Assembly (NCBI GenBank): GCA_947452415.1
Contig: CANGCT010000016.1
Coordinates: 1-38,418 of the forward strand
DNA length: 38,418 nucleotides
Reading direction: 5' to 3'
Source of the DNA: Flavobacteriaceae bacterium
Lineage (GTDB): Bacteria > Bacteroidota > Bacteroidia > Flavobacteriales > Flavobacteriaceae
Positions within the stretch are counted from its first letter, which is position 1, and each line of letters starts with the position of its first letter. This document shows positions 33,601 to 38,418 of the stretch, piece by piece. The notes under the pieces are model-generated. The model was not told where the DNA came from and ran no database searches. It saw only the letters and a list, made by a program, of their open reading frames with translations. A program made the translations under genes and the position numbers.

Positions 33601-33698
33601 TTTCTTTAGTACAAATTTGCGCGATTTTCTATTGAAAAATATTATAACATTTTTAGAAAAATTTATATAAATCACATGTTTTCAATTTCGGTTTGTAA

Positions 33699-33728
33699 CA
33701 AAAAAAAAACACTATAAATAGTGTTTTT
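33699..33728 (-). terminator. Terminator of the LtaS-like/phosphatase operon
   Basis: On the minus strand AAAAACACTAT and ATAGTGTTTTT pair around a very small loop, followed by a long T run. It lies 93 nt after the phosphatase stop. Confidence 0.7.
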
Positions 33729-33820
33729 AATAGTAATATTAGAACAATGCAGAATTACACTCTTAAATACGTACAAAATAATAATAATTTTATAGAAATT
33801 ATTCAGAAAACTTTGTGAAA

Positions 33821-34408
33821 TTATTTTTTGGTAATGGCTAATTCTTTTCGGCTTTTGTAGGCTTTTAAATATTCTCCTTTAGGTTTTCCATCGTCAAAAG
33901 AACTAAATGCAAATGGAAATGCAGCTTTATGCCGTGCATCTTCATTAGAGAATCCTTCATATTCAATTCGGTAAATTGCAGAATACATTTGCGCTCTACC
34001 TATACCATGATAACAATGAATTAGAACTGGATAATTGTCTTTGTTATCCATAATATTAAAGAAAATATCTAGATTCTTTTGATTGGGCACTTGATCTGAA
34101 CCATCGTTAAAATAATTAACCCCAGGAATTTTTGCAATTGCTTCTTTCTCGGCAGTTAACTCGGCAGGAACTTCTGGATTGTTTACATCATCACCAGTAC
34201 CTGGAAAACGTAAATCTATAATAGATTTAATGTGGTATTTGTTTACATAACTTTCAATTTCATCGGGAGGAATAGTGCCACTTTTGTATACTTTACCTTC
34301 AGTAATGGTCATGAAATTATGATTAATATGACGATCGTAAATATATTTTCCAGCAATAACTAATACAAATAATATAAGTGCTGCAACAATTTTCTTTTTA
34401 ATACTCAT
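33821..34408 (-). CDS. Membrane-anchored dual-specificity phosphatase
   Basis: The 195-residue protein has one N-terminal membrane helix (KIVAALILFVLVIAGKYIY), so the catalytic domain is probably periplasmic. The active-site loop HCYHGIGRA has Cys132 and Arg138 of the CX5R motif. The general acid is likely in the NDGSDQVPNQ region. It may act on protein phosphotyrosine, or on phosphorylated glycans or lipids, as some bacterial members do. It starts 2 nt after the LtaS-like gene and is co-transcribed with it, suggesting action on the product or donor of that enzyme. The pairing is inferred. Confidence 0.85.
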   Translation of the reverse strand: MSIKKKIVAALILFVLVIAGKYIYDRHINHNFMTITEGKVYKSGTIPPDEIESYVNKYHIKSIIDLRFPGTGDDVNNPEVPAELTAEKEAIAKIPGVNYFNDGSDQVPNQKNLDIFFNIMDNKDNYPVLIHCYHGIGRAQMYSAIYRIEYEGFSNEDARHKAAFPFAFSSFDDGKPKGEYLKAYKSRKELAITKK

Positions 34409-34410
34409 TT

Positions 34411-36339
34411 TTATTTGTCTTTTGAAGTCAATTTTTTATCAATAATCCGTTCCATATAATCTTGCAAAAATGCTTTGCATCGTAATTCTAACAAGTTCAT
34501 TTCGGGTATTCGATGACTTATTAAATTGTTTTTCAAATCTTTATCTTCTTTATTATAAAAACCAACAGCTTTTTCACCATCAAAGGTACAAATAAAATTT
34601 CCACTCATCATTTGATACTTATCGGAAGAATAGCGCATCACAAATGGTTTTACCTTATCGTCACTTATCAAGCTTCTTCCCCAACTTCTAAATGGTTTAT
34701 CATATCCCATCATGTCTAATAAGGTAGGATAAATATCAATTTGTTGTGCCCAATCTTTATTAACTCCTTTATATTTTTCATTAGGTGTAAAAAATAAAAT
34801 TGGAACCGTATGAAAGTTTTGATCTTTACCGTATTCGGGATAATAAATTAAATTATCATGGTCGGCAACTAATACAAAAATAGTATTTTGGTACCAAGAT
34901 TCTTTTTTAGCAGCTTTAAAAAATTGCTTTAACGAATAATCGGTATAACCTATGCATTGGTGTATTGGATTGTCCCCTTTTGGAAATTTTCCTTCATATT
35001 TATCTGGAATTACATAGGGTTCATGAGAAGTAACCGAGAATAACGTAGCCATAAAAGGCATTTTCTTTTGTGATAGTGTTTTATTAAAATACTGCATAAA
35101 AGGTTCATCCCAAATTCCCCAAGAACCATCAAAGTCATCATCATTATCGTATTCGTTTTTTCCATAATAATGGTCGTAACCCAAAATGTTTCCAAAACCA
35201 AGAAATCCCATAGAACCATTTGGTGCACCATGAAAAAAGGAAGTATCATATCCTTCGTTCTTTAATATAGAAACCAAAGATTCAATTTTTTGTTTAGGAT
35301 ATGGAGACGAAGTAAATGCTTCTTTAAACGATGGGATTCCAGCAATTACTGAAGACATTCCATGAATAGATTTATATCCATTGGCATACCCATTGGTAAA
35401 AATTAAGCTGTGTTGTGCTAACGAATCAACAAAAGGAGAATAGCCTTTATAATTAGGGATTTTATTGTCTTTATTGAACGCACTAATATATTCTTTGGCA
35501 TAACTTTCTAAAATAAGAATCACCACATTGGGCTTGGTTTTAGGATTGTTATGGTATTGTTTTATCGGGACAATCAAGGAGTCAATAGTAGCTTTAGAAA
35601 CCAAGTTTCTTTTTTGGAACGTATTGGTACCCCAAGTTCTAATAATAGCAAACGGGGTATTTAATACATAATCTGCCTGGGATGCATCTGTAACGTATCG
35701 ACTAGCATCTAATAGGTTAATTGGTCGTGTGCTTTTTCTAAAATCACCTCTAATTCCACCAATACACATAGTAGTAAGAAATAGAAAACTTAATGTAGAT
35801 ACAGCAAAATACTTAAAAGAAGTATTAGGAATGTAATCTTGCATTTTAACTTTTTTATACAAATAAATCCAAATATAGGCACATAAGAAGAACAACAAGA
35901 AAACGTGCCAATATTCGATTAAAAAGTTAAAAAACAAACGGGTTTTATTACTTTCATTTTCTAAAGTGTCTAAAGAGGCACTAGTACTTCTATTGAAGGT
36001 GTATTTGTAATATATGAAATCAACAAAATTGGTAGTAAATGATAGTAAATTTGTTGAGAAATAAAGATAAAACAAGAACTTTTGAAAGCCTTTTTTTGCA
36101 TTAACGACTAACGGAAAAATGGATAGAATAATAAATAACGAATTAATATACAGAATTGTTGTGGTATCAAAAGCGATCCCATGAAACGATAATAGTAAGA
36201 AATCTTTTACCGAATCAATTTTAACTAAATTAATATTGTATACAAAAAATAAAACTCGAGCAACCATGTAAAATATATAGGCCAAAATTATCCTATAAAA
36301 CAAGACTTTATATTCGTTATACCTTGGGAATCGTTTCAT
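34411..36339 (-). CDS. LtaS-like alkaline-phosphatase/sulfatase-fold membrane enzyme
   Basis: The 642-residue protein has five N-terminal membrane helices to about residue 195 and a periplasmic sulfatase-type domain. Metal and catalytic elements are VVILILESYAKE (first metal Glu), NGYKSIHGMSSVIAGIPSF with the probable Ser nucleophile, VLVADHDNLIYY and HTVPILFFTP. Relatives make lipoteichoic acid or transfer phosphoglycerol or phosphoethanolamine to envelope glycans. Gram-negative Bacteroidota have no lipoteichoic acid, so the acceptor is unknown. The downstream phosphatase is 2 nt away. Confidence 0.88.
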   Translation of the reverse strand: MKRFPRYNEYKVLFYRIILAYIFYMVARVLFFVYNINLVKIDSVKDFLLLSFHGIAFDTTTILYINSLFIILSIFPLVVNAKKGFQKFLFYLYFSTNLLSFTTNFVDFIYYKYTFNRSTSASLDTLENESNKTRLFFNFLIEYWHVFLLFFLCAYIWIYLYKKVKMQDYIPNTSFKYFAVSTLSFLFLTTMCIGGIRGDFRKSTRPINLLDASRYVTDASQADYVLNTPFAIIRTWGTNTFQKRNLVSKATIDSLIVPIKQYHNNPKTKPNVVILILESYAKEYISAFNKDNKIPNYKGYSPFVDSLAQHSLIFTNGYANGYKSIHGMSSVIAGIPSFKEAFTSSPYPKQKIESLVSILKNEGYDTSFFHGAPNGSMGFLGFGNILGYDHYYGKNEYDNDDDFDGSWGIWDEPFMQYFNKTLSQKKMPFMATLFSVTSHEPYVIPDKYEGKFPKGDNPIHQCIGYTDYSLKQFFKAAKKESWYQNTIFVLVADHDNLIYYPEYGKDQNFHTVPILFFTPNEKYKGVNKDWAQQIDIYPTLLDMMGYDKPFRSWGRSLISDDKVKPFVMRYSSDKYQMMSGNFICTFDGEKAVGFYNKEDKDLKNNLISHRIPEMNLLELRCKAFLQDYMERIIDKKLTSKDK

Positions 36340-36398
36340 AAATTCAGGGTTATTTTTTTACAAAACTACTAAATAGTATAACTATAATTGAAAATATA

Positions 36399-36428
36399 TT
36401 GTTAATAAATAATTTATTGATTAATTTG
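36399..36428 (+). promoter_or_regulatory. -33/-7 promoter of the acyl-CoA ligase gene
   Basis: TTG, a 19-nt spacer and TTAATTTG (one mismatch to TAnnTTTG), 24 nt before the ATG. Confidence 0.5.
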
Positions 36429-36452
36429 CATAAAATTAGAACCATTTCATAA

Positions 36453-38228
36453 ATGATTACTATCACTCGTCTTTTCGATTTTCCATATTATCAATTAGAA
36501 AAAAATAACTTATCTGCCTGTCTTGTAACAAAATATAATGGTAAATGGATAAAAACTTCTACAAAAGAATACATTGATAATGCCAACGCAATTTCAAGAG
36601 CTTTACTGCGTCTAGGTATTGAAAAAAATGATAAAATTGCAATAATATCTTCCAGTAATAGAACCGAATGGAACATTATGGATATTGGAGCTTTGCAAAC
36701 AGGCGCTCAAACTGTGCCTATTTATCCAACTATTTCAGAGGAAGATTACGAATACATATTAAACCATAGTGAAGCCACTTACTGTTTTGTATCGGACGAA
36801 GAAGTACTTCGAAAAGTAAATCTCATTAAAAAAAATGTACCTCAACTAAAGGAAATCTATTCTTTTAATGAATTAATTGGTTGCAAAAACTGGGCAGAAC
36901 TTTTAGCTTTAGGAGAAGACACCTCCAATCAATATTTGGTAGAAGAACGAAAAAAAAATGTAAAACCTGAAGAACTGGCTACTATAATTTATACCTCTGG
37001 AACTACTGGAAAACCTAAGGGTGTAATGCTTTCGCACAACAATATTGTTTCTAATGTATTGGATAGTTCCCCAAGAATTCCATTTGAAGAAGGAACTAGT
37101 AGAGCTTTAAGTTTCTTACCTATTTGTCATATTTTTGAAAGAGTAATTCTTTACATCTACCAATATTATTCGGTTTCTATTTATTTTGCTGAAAGTATTG
37201 ACAAACTTTCTGAAAATATTAATGAGATAAAACCAACGGTTTTTTCAGTAGTACCAAGACTATTAGAAAAAGTGTACGATAAAATAATTGAAAAGGGATC
37301 TGCTTTAACGGGTATTAAAAGAAAATTATTCTTTTGGTCCGTTGACTTGGGTTTGCGTTATGAACCCTATGGAGCCAATGGATTTTGGTACGAAATACAA
37401 TTAAAAATTGCTAGAAAATTAGTTTTTAGTAAATGGAGAGAAGGCTTAGGTGGCAACCTAACCGTTCTAGTATCTGGAAGTGCTGCTTTACAACAACGCC
37501 TAACTAGAGTTTTTGCAGCAGCAGAAATGCCCGTGATGGAAGGTTATGGATTAACTGAAACCTCACCCGTTATTACCGTTAATGATATGAGAAATCATGG
37601 TTTTAAAGTTGGAACCGTTGGTAAAGTGATTCAAAATGTAGAAGTGAAAATTGCAACAGACGGTGAAATACTTTGTAAAGGACCAAACGTAATGATGGGA
37701 TATTATAAAGATGAGAAACTAACGCAAGAAGCTATTTATGATGGGTATTTCCATACAGGTGATATTGGTGAATTGGATAGTGAAGGTTTCTTGAAAATTA
37801 CCGACCGTAAAAAAGAGATGTTTAAAACTTCTGGCGGAAAATACATTGCACCTCAAGTTATAGAAAATACTATGAAACAATCCTTGTTCATCGAACAAAT
37901 TATGGTGATTGGTGATGGTGAAAAAATGCCCGCAGCTTTAATTCAACCTAATTTTACGTATATCAAAAATTGGGCTGCTAAAGAGGGATTTGATATTGGA
38001 GATTTAAATGAAGAAATTATTTGTAATTCAAGAGTTATTGAAAAAATTCAAGAGGATATAAATCTTTACAATAAAAAATTTGGAAATTGGGAAAAAATCA
38101 AACGATTTGAATTAACTCCTAACATTTGGAGTATTGAAGGTGGTGAACTAACGCCTACCCTCAAACTTAAACGCAAAATAATAAAGGAAAAGTATATTCA
38201 ACTTTACAATACTATTTACAAACCTTAA
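36453..38228 (+). CDS. Long-chain fatty acid-CoA ligase (AMP-forming)
   Basis: The 591-residue ANL-superfamily enzyme activates fatty acids as acyl-AMP and then acyl-CoA. It has P-loop IIYTSGTTGKPKGVMLSHNN at 179-198, the A5 motif PVMEGYGLTETSPVI, the A7 block YFHTGDIGELDSEGFL, the A8 hinge ITDRKKEMFKTSGGKYIAPQ and a C-terminal LTPTLKLKRKII catalytic Lys region. The length fits the FAA1/long-chain group rather than acetyl-CoA synthetases. It is monocistronic, with a terminator and then an IS element downstream. Confidence 0.95.
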   Translation: MITITRLFDFPYYQLEKNNLSACLVTKYNGKWIKTSTKEYIDNANAISRALLRLGIEKNDKIAIISSSNRTEWNIMDIGALQTGAQTVPIYPTISEEDYEYILNHSEATYCFVSDEEVLRKVNLIKKNVPQLKEIYSFNELIGCKNWAELLALGEDTSNQYLVEERKKNVKPEELATIIYTSGTTGKPKGVMLSHNNIVSNVLDSSPRIPFEEGTSRALSFLPICHIFERVILYIYQYYSVSIYFAESIDKLSENINEIKPTVFSVVPRLLEKVYDKIIEKGSALTGIKRKLFFWSVDLGLRYEPYGANGFWYEIQLKIARKLVFSKWREGLGGNLTVLVSGSAALQQRLTRVFAAAEMPVMEGYGLTETSPVITVNDMRNHGFKVGTVGKVIQNVEVKIATDGEILCKGPNVMMGYYKDEKLTQEAIYDGYFHTGDIGELDSEGFLKITDRKKEMFKTSGGKYIAPQVIENTMKQSLFIEQIMVIGDGEKMPAALIQPNFTYIKNWAAKEGFDIGDLNEEIICNSRVIEKIQEDINLYNKKFGNWEKIKRFELTPNIWSIEGGELTPTLKLKRKIIKEKYIQLYNTIYKP

Positions 38229-38250
38229 TTAATATTGAAAAAGAAAACAC

Positions 38251-38273
38251 CCTTAAGAAAAAAGTTCTTAAGG
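38251..38273 (+). terminator. Hairpin after the acyl-CoA ligase gene, lacking a T run
   Basis: CCTTAAGAA pairs perfectly with TTCTTAAGG (9 bp, 5-nt loop). The expected T run is missing; the IS-like sequence TAGTATCCC follows at once. Confidence 0.6.
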
Positions 38274-38292
38274 TAGTATCCCATAAAGTGTG

Positions 38293-38344
38293 TAAGTAAA
38301 AAAAATATGAGGGTTTGTGCAAACCCTCATATTTTTTTTACTTA
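38293..38344. terminator. Perfect 24-bp hairpin in the IS upstream of the transposase
   Basis: Left arm 38293-38316 and right arm 38321-38344 pair without mismatch around a GTGC loop, and each strand ends in eight T. It should stop transcription from both directions. Confidence 0.9.
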
Positions 38345-38365
38345 ATTTTAATATTTACACATTTT

Positions 38366-38418
38366 ATGAAAAAAGAAGATTTATTATCCGATGAATTTTT
38401 GAAGCAATTCAAAACAGG
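38366..38418 (+). CDS. IS256-family (mutator-type) transposase, N-terminus only
   Basis: ATG opens MKKEDLLSDEFLKQFKT, matching the start of Bacteroidota IS256-family transposases (M-x-K-E-D-L-L-S-x-x-F-L-K-Q-F-K-T-G). The DDE catalytic domain lies beyond the window edge. It starts 22 nt after the IS hairpin. Confidence 0.8.
   Translation, partial: MKKEDLLSDEFLKQFKT

Larger units (their letters stand above)
38274..38418 (+). mobile_element. Left end of an IS256-family insertion sequence (cut by window edge)
   Basis: The sequence from about 38274 (TAGTATCCCATAAAGTGTGT) resembles IS256-type termini that I recall from Bacteroidota. It is followed by a strong internal hairpin and the transposase start. 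The exact end and target duplication cannot be set because the right end is outside the window. Confidence 0.65.

Noticed and set aside
1-38418. CRISPR arrays, prophage, rRNA or integrative element
   Set aside because: No evenly spaced direct repeats with unique spacers, no phage structural genes, no rRNA sequence. The only mobile element seen is the IS end at the right edge.

Overview
The window is an AT-rich chromosomal segment from a member of the Flavobacteriaceae (Bacteroidota), close to Flavobacterium. The evidence is a type IX secretion gene (porQ), fused CcsB-CcsA cytochrome c assembly, a bacillithiol deacetylase (bshB1), menaquinone genes, a UbiA-KdsC-Maf cluster, promoters of the Bacteroidota TTG-N18/19-TAnnTTTG type, no Shine-Dalgarno sequences, and several short dispersed repeats that I recognise from Flavobacterium genomes. 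Most of the window is ordinary core metabolism. I do not see a large unknown system; the interest lies in small structures in and between genes.

Layout. 1-2.5 kb (minus strand): pyrR-pyrB, a previously uncalled small antitoxin-like ORF with the decayed 3' end of a PIN-toxin-like gene, a STAS-like small protein and two small membrane proteins. 2.6-3.6 kb: an AT-rich M50-like membrane protease gene between inverted copies of a dispersed repeat. 3.6-7.4 kb (minus): ccsBA and a lipoprotein glutathione peroxidase. 7.5-10.7 kb (plus): DUF2520, KdsC-like, UbiA-type and Maf-like genes in an overlapping operon, then a small protein. 10.8-13.1 kb: a small membrane-anchored protein, a 33-residue membrane peptide and a sodium:solute symporter. 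13.4-15.9 kb: an SRPBCC-SDR-photolyase operon. 15.9-22.5 kb (minus): a nucleoside permease, cmk, porQ, lon and a lipocalin-like lipoprotein. 22.5-27.6 kb (minus): an UMF1 transporter, an M48 protease, tRNA-His, bshB1, isochorismate synthase and a hotdog thioesterase. 27.8-33.2 kb (plus): a beta-helix lipoprotein and purL. 33.4-36.3 kb (minus): a candidate structured small RNA, then an LtaS-like sulfatase-fold enzyme with a membrane-anchored dual-specificity phosphatase. 36.4-38.4 kb (plus): a long-chain acyl-CoA ligase, then the left end of an IS256-family element cut by the window edge.

How the genes fit together. Pyrimidine synthesis (pyrR, pyrB) and nucleotide use (purL, cmk, the permease, Maf) are well represented. 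Envelope functions recur: KdsC-like phosphatase, PorQ, LtaS-like enzyme with its phosphatase, and several lipoproteins. MenF-like and hotdog enzymes plus UbiA-type transferase point to quinone/isoprenoid metabolism, which goes with CcsBA and a respiratory lifestyle. Photolyase and peroxidase suggest exposure to light and oxygen.

The strongest unusual signals are: purL carrying three different dispersed-repeat sequences inside its reading frame; a degraded toxin-antitoxin locus ending in a 10-bp tandem repeat beside pyrB; a compact minus-strand RNA with internal stems, a 13-codon ORF and a strong terminator at about 33.45-33.55 kb; and an IS element that begins with a perfect 24-bp hairpin and appears to have landed at the base of the acyl-CoA ligase terminator.
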